Shown here piece after piece: positions 35,775 to 43,685 of a stretch of DNA of 64,000 bases. Source of the DNA: VGWB01 sp964480945 (GTDB lineage Bacteria; Bacteroidota; Ignavibacteria; UBA10030); contig CAYZRX010000001.1 of assembly GCA_964480945.1 (NCBI GenBank), forward strand, positions 1-64,000. Direction: 5' to 3'. Every line of letters begins with the position of its first letter. The first letter of the stretch is position 1. The notes under the pieces were generated by a model that worked only from the letters and a program-made list of their open reading frames with translations, made no database searches and was not told the origin of the DNA. The position numbers and the translations under genes were made by a program.

Positions 35775-36850
35775 GACCTCTCTGGAAAAGATTGTACGAT
35801 TGGGTCGACGAGCGGGTTCAGCTCGGCGGCCTCGTTGAGTTCATGGGGAAGAAATATGTCCCCGTGCACCGGCACTCCGTCTGGTACTACTTTGGGGGAG
35901 TCTCTCTCTTCCTCTTCATCATTCAGGTTCTCACGGGGATCCTGTTGCTGCTGTACTACAAAGCCGGTGAGGAGTACGCCTTCGAGAGTATTCAGTTCCT
36001 GATGTCGAAGGTTCAGTTTGGGTGGCTCATACGCTCGATTCATAGCTGGACGGCCAATCTCTTTATTCTCACGGCGATGACCCACATGTTCAGTGTGTTC
36101 TTCGAGAAGTCGTACCGGAAGCCTCGAGAGTTGACGTGGATCACCGGCATGCTGATGTTCTTTCTTGCGCTCGGATTCGGTTTCAGCGGGTATCTGCTGC
36201 CGTGGAACGAGCTGGCGTTTTTTGCCACGAAGGTCGGTACGGACATTGCGGGGATCATTCCGGTTATCGGCAAGCCGATCATGATCTTCTTGCGCGGCGG
36301 TCCTGAGGTCACGGGGGCAACGCTCACTCGCTTCTTCGGGTTTCACGTGGCGGTCTTTCCCGGAATCTTTACTGTCCTTCTGGGCATTCATCTTGTCCTC
36401 GTCCAACGGCAAGGCATGAGCGAGCCTCTGCACGGATCGGCGGAGGCCGATGCAGAACGCAAGACGATGCCATTCTTCCCGAATTTCCTGTTGCGCGACG
36501 TTCTGCTGTGGCTCATCGTTCTGAACTTGCTCGCAATTTTGGCGGTGTTCTTTCCGTGGGAGTTAGGCGCGAAGGCAGATCCTTTTGCGTCGGCTCCTGC
36601 CGGTATCAAGCCCGAGTGGTACTTCTTGTTCATGTTTCAAACGCTCAAATATATCCCGGCGAAGTTGCTTTCGATGGACGGAGAGGTCCTCGGCATTCTC
36701 CTCTTTGGGTTCGCAGGTCTCCTCTGGACGCTGGTGCCCTTCTGGGATCGAAAAAGCTCGCGGGGCGAGATGAATCGATTCATCAACTATATCGGCTTGT
36801 TTGTCGTCTTGTATATCATTATCCTGACCATCATCGGGTGGTCCACATGA
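35771..36850 (+). CDS. petB: Cytochrome b (b6-type, fused to subunit IV region)
   Basis: A 359-residue membrane protein that combines cytochrome b6 and subunit IV regions. Heme ligand histidines are spaced 13 residues apart in the second helix (HSWTANLFILTAMTH) and 14 in the fourth (HVAVFPGIFTVLLGIH), the b6f-type pattern. The Qo-site motif is PEWYFL. No cytochrome c1 or cytochrome f gene is near. Instead an 11-heme membrane cytochrome gene overlaps its end (ATGA), and an ImcH-like gene lies upstream, so the electron acceptor from the Rieske protein is probably a multiheme cytochrome. Chlorobi use a comparable Rieske/cytochrome b pair. Confidence 0.93.
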   Translation: MRPLWKRLYDWVDERVQLGGLVEFMGKKYVPVHRHSVWYYFGGVSLFLFIIQVLTGILLLLYYKAGEEYAFESIQFLMSKVQFGWLIRSIHSWTANLFILTAMTHMFSVFFEKSYRKPRELTWITGMLMFFLALGFGFSGYLLPWNELAFFATKVGTDIAGIIPVIGKPIMIFLRGGPEVTGATLTRFFGFHVAVFPGIFTVLLGIHLVLVQRQGMSEPLHGSAEADAERKTMPFFPNFLLRDVLLWLIVLNLLAILAVFFPWELGAKADPFASAPAGIKPEWYFLFMFQTLKYIPAKLLSMDGEVLGILLFGFAGLLWTLVPFWDRKSSRGEMNRFINYIGLFVVLYIIILTIIGWST

Positions 36851-38343
36851 ATCGAACGATGCTGAGATTGTGCTTCCTGCTCGTCCTCGGCTCTTGGTCC
36901 GCCGGCGCTGTGATCGCGGAAGACAAGTGCTTGACGTGCCATGAAACGTTAGGGGACACGCCATCGACGCTCTTCAAGCACGATATCCATCGGACAAAAG
37001 GCATTACGTGTGCGGGCTGCCACGGGGGCAACGCAAATTCCGATGAGATGGATCAGGCGATGGACAAAAGTGCCGGTTTCATCGGTGTCCCGAAAGGAGA
37101 CCAAATCTCCCAGGTTTGTGCCAAGTGCCATTCGGACCCCGAGAGGATGCAGCAATTCCATGCCTTGGTCCCCACCGGGCAGTTGGAAAGGCTAGAAAAG
37201 AGTGTTCACGGGAGCCTGGCCACGAACGGCAGGGAGCACATCGCACAGTGTTCGACCTGCCATAATGCCCACGGGATCGTTTCAGTCAAGAATCCGGCTT
37301 CACCCGTCTACCCGCTCAATGTTGTAAAGACGTGTGCAAAATGCCACGCCAACGCTACGTACATGAGAACGTATAATCCCTCGCTCCCCGTTGACCAGCT
37401 GGACAAATACCGAACCAGCGTTCACGGGATGAGAAACGCGAAGGGGGATCACAAGGTGGCGGAGTGTGCCAGCTGTCACGGTAGTCACGACATCCTCTCC
37501 GTCAAAGATGTGAAGGCGCCGGTGTATCCGACGAATATTCCTTCGACATGCTCGAAATGCCATAGCGATGCGCAGTATATGAAGGAATACAAAATCCCCA
37601 CCGATCAATTTGAAAAGTTTTCGAAGAGCGTCCACGGGATTGCTCTTTTGACGAAGGGGGACATTTCAGCGCCGGCCTGCAATAGCTGCCACGGGAACCA
37701 TGGCGCGACGCCGCCGGGCGTTTCTTCGGTTTCAAATGTCTGCGGAACCTGCCACGCGTTGAACGCTGAGCTCTTCTCCTCAAGCCCTCACAAGAAGGCG
37801 TTCGACGCGCGAAAGTTTCCCGAGTGCGAAACGTGTCACAGTAACCACGAAATCATCGTGGCGACAAACAAACTCCTTGGCGTGACGCCCGAGGCGGTTT
37901 GCAGTCGCTGCCACACTCCGACTGAGAATGCCGCGGGATATGCGGTCGCCAGGGTGATGCGCACGTTGGTCGACAGCTTGGCTACTGCAGAGAATGAGGC
38001 AATCACGTTGGTGAACGAGGCCGAGCAAAAGGGGATGGAGGTCACAGATGCGCGGTTCAAACTTCGCGATGCCCACCAGGCGCGGCTCCAATCGCGGACC
38101 ATGGTGCACTCGTTCGACGAAGGGAAGTTGCGGGGTGTGGTCGTGAAGGGTTTGGATGCAACCGCTTTCGCAAGCAGCGAGGCCCGCGGAGCGCTTGACG
38201 AGTACGTGTTCCGGAGAATTGGTTTGGGGATCGCGACACTGATCATTACAATACTGGCAATCTCTCTCTACGTGTATATACGAAGGCTCGAACGACGTCA
38301 ACGTCTGGGAGAAGAAAATACTCCCACGTATCCGCAACACTAA
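36847..38343 (+). CDS. 11-heme membrane-anchored cytochrome c
   Basis: A 498-residue protein with signal peptide (MLRLCFLLVLGSWSAGAVIA), 11 CxxCH motifs (CLTCH to CSRCH) and a C-terminal membrane helix (GLGIATLIITILAISLYVYI) with a basic cytoplasmic tail. Between the hemes and the anchor is a helical stretch of about 100 residues without hemes. The ATG overlaps the stop of the cytochrome b gene, which implies tight co-expression. It may replace cytochrome c1 or f as the acceptor from the Rieske protein (inference). Confidence 0.9.
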   Translation: MNRTMLRLCFLLVLGSWSAGAVIAEDKCLTCHETLGDTPSTLFKHDIHRTKGITCAGCHGGNANSDEMDQAMDKSAGFIGVPKGDQISQVCAKCHSDPERMQQFHALVPTGQLERLEKSVHGSLATNGREHIAQCSTCHNAHGIVSVKNPASPVYPLNVVKTCAKCHANATYMRTYNPSLPVDQLDKYRTSVHGMRNAKGDHKVAECASCHGSHDILSVKDVKAPVYPTNIPSTCSKCHSDAQYMKEYKIPTDQFEKFSKSVHGIALLTKGDISAPACNSCHGNHGATPPGVSSVSNVCGTCHALNAELFSSSPHKKAFDARKFPECETCHSNHEIIVATNKLLGVTPEAVCSRCHTPTENAAGYAVARVMRTLVDSLATAENEAITLVNEAEQKGMEVTDARFKLRDAHQARLQSRTMVHSFDEGKLRGVVVKGLDATAFASSEARGALDEYVFRRIGLGIATLIITILAISLYVYIRRLERRQRLGEENTPTYPQH

Positions 38344-38362
38344 CCAATAATGGAGGAAGCGT

Positions 38363-38905
38363 ATGAAGGTAATCCGGATGTTTGTCCCTGTCGTTGTATT
38401 GTTGATGGTTGTTGGCCTCGCGGCACAGGCGCAGAACAAGTACGTCGGCGTGAAAACGTGCTCGATGTGCCACAGGTCTCAGAAGCAAGGCGGCCAGTTC
38501 CAGATCTGGCAGAAGACCAAGCACGCCGAGGCATATAAGACGCTCACGACCGCGAAAGCAATGGAAATCGCGAAGGCAAAAGGCATTGCGAAGCCGGCGG
38601 AAGCTGAGGCATGCCTGGACTGTCATGCGAAGTCGTATGATGCGAAGCTCGTCGAGAAGTCGTACAACGTTCAGGACGGCGTGCAATGCGAGACATGCCA
38701 CGGACCGGGTTCGGCGTACAAGAACATGGCCGTGATGAAAGACAAGGCGAAAGCCACGGCCGCCGGGCTCCATGAGTTCAAGGACGACGCGGCGATCGAA
38801 ACGTTGTGCAAAACATGCCACAATGAGAAGAGCCCAACGTTCAAAGGCTTCAAGTTCGACGAAATGTGGGCAAAGATCAAGCACCCGGTTCCAAAAGCTG
38901 GGTAG
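38363..38905 (+). CDS. Tetraheme periplasmic cytochrome c (c554-like)
   Basis: A 180-residue secreted protein with signal peptide ending AAQAQ and four motifs: CSMCH, CLDCH, CETCH and CKTCH. The context CSMCHRS ... WQKTKHAEAY ... VQCETCHGPGS is that of the cytochrome c554 family. It is small, soluble and probably shuttles electrons in the periplasm between inner-membrane and outer-membrane cytochromes. GGAGGAAG precedes the ATG. It lies 19 bases after the 11-heme gene, and a hairpin follows. Confidence 0.9.
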   Translation: MKVIRMFVPVVVLLMVVGLAAQAQNKYVGVKTCSMCHRSQKQGGQFQIWQKTKHAEAYKTLTTAKAMEIAKAKGIAKPAEAEACLDCHAKSYDAKLVEKSYNVQDGVQCETCHGPGSAYKNMAVMKDKAKATAAGLHEFKDDAAIETLCKTCHNEKSPTFKGFKFDEMWAKIKHPVPKAG

Positions 38906-38954
38906 TTCGTATCTGTGGATTGTGATGTTCCACATCTTGAGTAATCCTCGGGAG

Positions 38955-38986
38955 CGGCGCTGCGGGATGAACGGCAGCGCCGTTTC
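38955..38986 (+). terminator. Hairpin within the cytochrome locus
   Basis: CGGCGCTGC (38955-38963) pairs with GCAGCGCCG (38974-38982), followed by TTTCT. It may end transcription partly and separate the inner-membrane section of the locus from the outer-membrane section. Confidence 0.65.
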
Positions 38987-39014
38987 TGCTCCTGCGCACC
39001 TCTGAGGTGTTACC

Positions 39015-39416
39015 ATGGACAGAAGCACCGCGCAGAAGGCTGTAGGGGCCTGGTTTTTCCTTCTGATTGCCGCTGTCCTGAACGGCATTATCAGGACGTC
39101 GTTCTTGTCGCCTCAGATGGGCGAGCACGTATCGTATGTGGTGAGCACGCTCATCCTTGTGATCGCCGTGCTCATTTGTTCCTGGGTGCTGTCCAACAGG
39201 CTGCTGAAACACTGTGCGACGAGCGATCTTCTTGTCATCGGTTTGATCTGGGCTGTTCTCAGCGCGATTTTCGAGCTGTTCTTCGGGCACTATGTGCAGG
39301 GGACGCCATGGGCGGCGTTGATACAAGAGTACAATCTGCTCTCGGGCAAGATTTGGATTGTCGTACTGCTGACGGAGCTCGTCGGACCTTGGTTCACGGC
39401 GCCGAACGGGAGGTGA
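39015..39416 (+). CDS. Small four-helix membrane protein, function unknown
   Basis: A 133-residue protein with four hydrophobic segments (about 10-28, 38-60, 70-88 and 110-128). No heme motif, metal motif or known family is recognised. Its position between the inner-membrane cytochromes and the outer-membrane barrel suggests a supporting role in the same pathway, but that is only context. Confidence 0.65.
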   Translation: MDRSTAQKAVGAWFFLLIAAVLNGIIRTSFLSPQMGEHVSYVVSTLILVIAVLICSWVLSNRLLKHCATSDLLVIGLIWAVLSAIFELFFGHYVQGTPWAALIQEYNLLSGKIWIVVLLTELVGPWFTAPNGR

Positions 39417-39597
39417 GTGAATTCGCGCGATTCAGGGCCTCGCTCGAGGCTCCAAACTGAACTCGCAGGATCGACAGTTGCCTTCCCAAACCGTGCAAAG
39501 AGTGATCCCGTTTTCCAGAACTTGAGAATGACCGGGGTCGGTGTGCTGAAAAACCGCATCCTGCGCTGGTTCTACAGCAACCAGCGAGAGGAGGACG

Positions 39598-39612
39598 TGG
39601 CACAACACTTGA
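39598..39612 (+). promoter_or_regulatory. Possible sigma-54 promoter variant before the beta-barrel gene
   Basis: TGGCACAACACTTGA has a perfect -24 box and correct spacing, but GA in place of the -12 GC. The expected start is about 26 bases before the ATG at 39651. Confidence 0.3.
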
Positions 39613-39650
39613 CCAGCGGATGTGACCAACAACCACTCGTTTGGACTACC

Positions 39651-40964
39651 ATGAAAACCCTCGCACGGGCAGTCGTGCTCTTGGCATTGTCGGCATCCTG
39701 CCTTACGGCGCAGCGTCTGCAGATGCGGCTTGTGACATCCGGCTACGCCTGGCAGCGGCAGGACACTGTCGACCAGTCCTCTCAACATCTCTTCGGATAT
39801 CAGACCGTTCAGCTATCGTTGGCGGGGACGGACCTTTCATTTCACACCTACCTTCAGGGCTTCAATGACTTCTCGGGCCCGCTGAAGAACGAGGGACTTG
39901 TTCGTCTCTATAATCTGTATTTCAAGTGGACGAACATCGCGCAGATCGGAGACATTAGCGTCGGCCGACAAGCGATCTACGCCGGCGTCGGGAGCGGGAC
40001 GATTGATGGTGGGACTGCCGCTGTGAGGTTGTTCGATTCTCGCCTGAAGCTGCTGGGGTACTACGGTTCGCTCGCGGCGCCCCAACAGAAAGCCAAGCTG
40101 ATCAGCGATGCAAAAGACAACTACATGACCGGGGCGCAGGTGGTCGGTTCACCTGTCGAGTTCGCACAACTTTCGGTCAGCTACGTGAACAAACATATCC
40201 AGCGCGAGGCATATGTCGCGATGCGGCGCGACTCTCTCTTCAATCCGTTCCCTGTCGAAATCAATCCCACCGCGAGCGCTGAACAGTACGTCAGTGGGGA
40301 TCTCAACGTTGACTACAACACCCTGATCTCCGCCTACCTGCGATACGACTACGATCTGAATCTGGGGAAAGACGCTCGCTTCCAGCTCTTCACGAGGGTG
40401 AAGCCCTTTGAATCTCTCGACGTCGGGTTCTTGAAGCCTCTTGGCTTTACCGCCGAATACCTCCAGCGCGAGCCGCGTCTGTCCTTCAATTCGATCTTCT
40501 GGGTGTTCGCATACAATACGTTGAAAGACTATGAGCTCGGAGGGGAGTATGCGATCACGCCCGTCTGGCAGGTCTTCGCGAAATACGGCTCTGTATCGTA
40601 CGGTGATGATGATTCGAAGCGTGTCACGGTGGGTGCCAATGGAGACCACGTGTCGATCAGCCTCACGAGGAACACCGGGTACGCGGGACAGTTGAGTGCC
40701 GCTTCGGCGAATTTCGGCTATCCGTTGTATCAGAACAAGCTCATGCCTACAATCATGGTGAGCTATGCTCGATACAAGCTCGGTGAGGGCGCGACCCAGC
40801 TGGACGATGCATTGAGTCTCGCACTGGGCGTGGTGTACCGTCCGATCCCGGTGATATCCTTCGATACGCAGGCCCAGTGGATTCAGAACAAGATCTACAA
40901 GAACGATCTTCGATTGTTCCTGCGGGTGAGCTACCTGTTCAGTCAACAACTTGGAATCTTTTGA
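39651..40964 (+). CDS. Outer-membrane beta-barrel (porin-like) protein
   Basis: A 437-residue protein with signal peptide (MKTLARAVVLLALSASCLTA) and alternating hydrophobic strands throughout, ending in phenylalanine (SYLFSQQLGIF) as outer-membrane barrels do. No heme motif is present. It is followed after seven bases by a 14-heme cytochrome and then by a 13-heme lipoprotein. This grouping resembles porin-cytochrome conduits such as MtrB-type systems, where a barrel sheathes a multiheme cytochrome, although no direct similarity to MtrB (for example an N-terminal CxxC) is seen. Confidence 0.8.
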   Translation: MKTLARAVVLLALSASCLTAQRLQMRLVTSGYAWQRQDTVDQSSQHLFGYQTVQLSLAGTDLSFHTYLQGFNDFSGPLKNEGLVRLYNLYFKWTNIAQIGDISVGRQAIYAGVGSGTIDGGTAAVRLFDSRLKLLGYYGSLAAPQQKAKLISDAKDNYMTGAQVVGSPVEFAQLSVSYVNKHIQREAYVAMRRDSLFNPFPVEINPTASAEQYVSGDLNVDYNTLISAYLRYDYDLNLGKDARFQLFTRVKPFESLDVGFLKPLGFTAEYLQREPRLSFNSIFWVFAYNTLKDYELGGEYAITPVWQVFAKYGSVSYGDDDSKRVTVGANGDHVSISLTRNTGYAGQLSAASANFGYPLYQNKLMPTIMVSYARYKLGEGATQLDDALSLALGVVYRPIPVISFDTQAQWIQNKIYKNDLRLFLRVSYLFSQQLGIF

Positions 40965-40971
40965 GAACGCT

Positions 40972-42210
40972 ATGCCGACGCAAATGCCTTCAATCGACAA
41001 CTCGGTGAGGCGCATCTATTCCGTGTTTGCTTTCGGACTCGTCTTGGTATTCGCATTCACGATGATAGGCGCATCGCACGAGGTCGCAGGGCCCCAGGAT
41101 CAAGCGCACGGGGTGAAATTCTCCCATCGCTTCCACGTCCAGGAGGGGGGATTGGCCTGTGCGGACTGCCATACGGCTGCACCGACCAGCAAGCTTGCAT
41201 CCGACAATCTGCTGGCCAAGCACGAAAACTGCCAATCGTGCCATGATGATCAATTGCAGTCGAATTGCACCTACTGCCACACGAGCGATGACCCGTCCAC
41301 GTACCAGGCGACTCAGCCCCCTCAACTCTCGCTGATTTTTTCACACGAGTTCCACGTCCAAGAACAGAAGGTTGAGTGCCAGACGTGTCACAAAGGTGTT
41401 GAGAAAGCAGAGATGGGCGTCTCCATGCAACTCCCCGAGATGGCCACCTGCAATACCTGCCACAACAATGTGAAGGCTTCGAACGCCTGCGAGACGTGCC
41501 ACACTGACCTGACCGCTCTCCGTCCGATCGATCACAATCGAACCGACTTTGTCCGTGAACACAAGTTTCAAGCACGGCTCTCAACGGAGAAGTGCGCATC
41601 CTGCCATACGCAGGAGTCCTGCATCGACTGCCATAACGGGATCGATCTGGTGAAAGTCGAGCTCTCCGGCAAGGATCTGATCTCTCCGCATGCCCCCCGG
41701 CTGACAGCCAATGATCGTGGACAAGGCATGCGGCTCACGAAAGTGCACGATCTGAACTTTCGGTACACGCACGGCATTGCGGCTGAGGGAAAAACGGAAG
41801 AGTGTCAGACGTGTCATGATCAACAGACGTTCTGCTCCACGTGCCATGCGGCTGGGGGCAACGTGAACCAAGCCAGGTTCGAGCCCAAGACCCACCTGCA
41901 GCCCGGGTTCGTCACGATCGGTGTCGGAAGTGGGGGTGGACTCCATGCTACCCTTGCAAGGCGGGACATTGAAAGTTGCGCCTCCTGCCATGATGCGCAA
42001 GGGGCCGACCCCGCCTGCATCACATGCCACATGGATTCGGACGGCATCAAGGGGACCGACCCGAGGACGCACCCTCGAGGCTTTATGGCAGGCGAGGAGG
42101 GGGATTGGCACAGTGACCCCGGCGCTGTCTGTTACACGTGCCATACCGACCCGAATGCTCGCACGACCGGTGTGCGCGGACTTGGGTTCTGCGGTTACTG
42201 TCACAAGTGA
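40972..42210 (+). CDS. 14-heme cytochrome c
   Basis: A 412-residue exported protein. The N-terminal hydrophobic stretch (IYSVFAFGLVLVFAFTMIG) is a signal peptide or anchor. Fourteen CxxCH motifs run from CADCH to CGYCH within about 350 residues, a dense packing. Two copies of an H-x2-HFHVQE-like segment (SHRFHVQEGGLACADC and SHEFHVQEQKVECQTC) show internal duplication. It is adjacent to the barrel gene and may occupy the barrel lumen or its periplasmic face. Starts at 40972 or 40984 are possible. Confidence 0.88.
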   Translation: MPTQMPSIDNSVRRIYSVFAFGLVLVFAFTMIGASHEVAGPQDQAHGVKFSHRFHVQEGGLACADCHTAAPTSKLASDNLLAKHENCQSCHDDQLQSNCTYCHTSDDPSTYQATQPPQLSLIFSHEFHVQEQKVECQTCHKGVEKAEMGVSMQLPEMATCNTCHNNVKASNACETCHTDLTALRPIDHNRTDFVREHKFQARLSTEKCASCHTQESCIDCHNGIDLVKVELSGKDLISPHAPRLTANDRGQGMRLTKVHDLNFRYTHGIAAEGKTEECQTCHDQQTFCSTCHAAGGNVNQARFEPKTHLQPGFVTIGVGSGGGLHATLARRDIESCASCHDAQGADPACITCHMDSDGIKGTDPRTHPRGFMAGEEGDWHSDPGAVCYTCHTDPNARTTGVRGLGFCGYCHK

Positions 42211-42219
42211 GCTGAGACC

Positions 42220-43620
42220 ATGAGAAAAGAAAAACTCTTCTCCTTCTTCGGTGGCATCGCCATTCTGCCAAGCATCTTGCTCTTGAGCTCCTGCAGCGAT
42301 CTCAACCAGAATCTCCCGACTCCTGTGACGGCCCAGCTTCAGGTGCATGAAAAGGGCTGGAACGACACAACCTCCACGGCATTTCACGGGAAGGTCTTGA
42401 AGCAGGTGCAGTTCAATTTCGACGAATGCGTAACCTGTCACTCCAAGCTGTACACGGGCGGGACCAGCGGAGTCTCGTGCTTCAAATGTCACCAGTCGTT
42501 TCCCCATCAGCCCGCTTGGACCGATACGACGAACGCGATGTACCACGGAAACTATCTTAAGCTGAAGAACTGGCAGGCAGCGGAGTGCTCCTCATGTCAC
42601 GGGGGAAGCTTCGCGGGTGGCACAAGCGGTGTCGATTGTTTCACGTGCCATCAGTCCTATCCGCATTTGTCGGGATGGGAAAATCCAGCCGCATTGTCGT
42701 CTCACGGGAAGTATCTGAAGACAAAGAGTTGGCAACTCGCGGAGTGCACTTCGTGCCACGGAGTGTCGTTTGCCGGGGGCACAAGCGGGCAATCGTGTTA
42801 TTCGTGCCATCCCATCTACCCGCACCCCGCGGGATTCTATGGTGTCACCGGGCATCCGAGTTATATGAAGACGCAAGGCTTTCCGCTCTTGGAATGCCAA
42901 ACATGCCATGGCTCGTCCTACACGGGTGGGCCGGTGGTCAATGTATCGTGCTCGGGCTCCGGCTGCCACGTTGATCGTAACAACGCACCGAAGTCGCCGG
43001 AAGCATGCAATACCTGCCACGGAGTTTTCAGCGGCCTGGCGACCGACACCGCGTCCTTCGCCCCGCCCAGAACTGTGGCCGGGGAGACTGCAAGTTCCGT
43101 TCGCGGCGTGGGTGCACATCAGGCACACCTTGCCACCGGAATCCTCGGAAAAAGTGTGAATTGTCAGGAATGTCATATTGTCCCGACTCAGGTGTCCTCC
43201 TCCGGACATCTAGGAACAAATCCGCCGGCTGAAGTTGTTTTCAATGGTACGCTTGCGGGGTTGACAACGGCCGACGGGACATTGAAGCCGAATCCCTCTT
43301 ATGATCCTCAGACCCTCAAGTGCAGCAACACCTACTGCCACGGGAACTGGAAGATCCGAAAAGCAACGTCTCCGCTTCCCTATTTCTTCTCGGACTCGGT
43401 GATGACGGGTTCGAATTGGTCGCCGGTGTGGACGGGGGGAGCATTTCAAGCGATGTGCGGCACCTGTCACGGCTTGCCTCCGACGGGCCACTTTGCTGCG
43501 GCCATTTCGGAGTGTGCAAACTGTCACGGGGATGTGATCAATAGTTCCGGCGCCATCATCGATAAGACGAAGCACATCAACGGGAAGATCAACGTTTTCG
43601 GACAAGAGGTAGCGTTCTAG
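42220..43620 (+). CDS. 13-heme cytochrome c lipoprotein with diheme repeats
   Basis: A 466-residue lipoprotein: the lipobox LLSSC places the lipid on Cys25, with Ser at +2. Eleven CxxCH motifs and two C-x4-CH motifs (CSGSGCH, CSNTYCH) are present, the latter like the CxxxxCH/CxxCH cytochromes known from Geobacter. A 53-residue diheme unit of the form EC-x2-CH ... GGTSG-x2-C-x2-CHQS(F/Y)PH is repeated three times, with a fourth variant. It is probably on the outer membrane, possibly surface-exposed, as a terminal reductase or connector. A CcmF-type gene follows after 65 bases. Confidence 0.9.
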   Translation: MRKEKLFSFFGGIAILPSILLLSSCSDLNQNLPTPVTAQLQVHEKGWNDTTSTAFHGKVLKQVQFNFDECVTCHSKLYTGGTSGVSCFKCHQSFPHQPAWTDTTNAMYHGNYLKLKNWQAAECSSCHGGSFAGGTSGVDCFTCHQSYPHLSGWENPAALSSHGKYLKTKSWQLAECTSCHGVSFAGGTSGQSCYSCHPIYPHPAGFYGVTGHPSYMKTQGFPLLECQTCHGSSYTGGPVVNVSCSGSGCHVDRNNAPKSPEACNTCHGVFSGLATDTASFAPPRTVAGETASSVRGVGAHQAHLATGILGKSVNCQECHIVPTQVSSSGHLGTNPPAEVVFNGTLAGLTTADGTLKPNPSYDPQTLKCSNTYCHGNWKIRKATSPLPYFFSDSVMTGSNWSPVWTGGAFQAMCGTCHGLPPTGHFAAAISECANCHGDVINSSGAIIDKTKHINGKINVFGQEVAF

Positions 43621-43685
43621 TTCACGTTCGTTTTCTTGTCCCTTCAAAATACCACTTTCATCAATCGTGCTGGAGGCTCGAGCCT

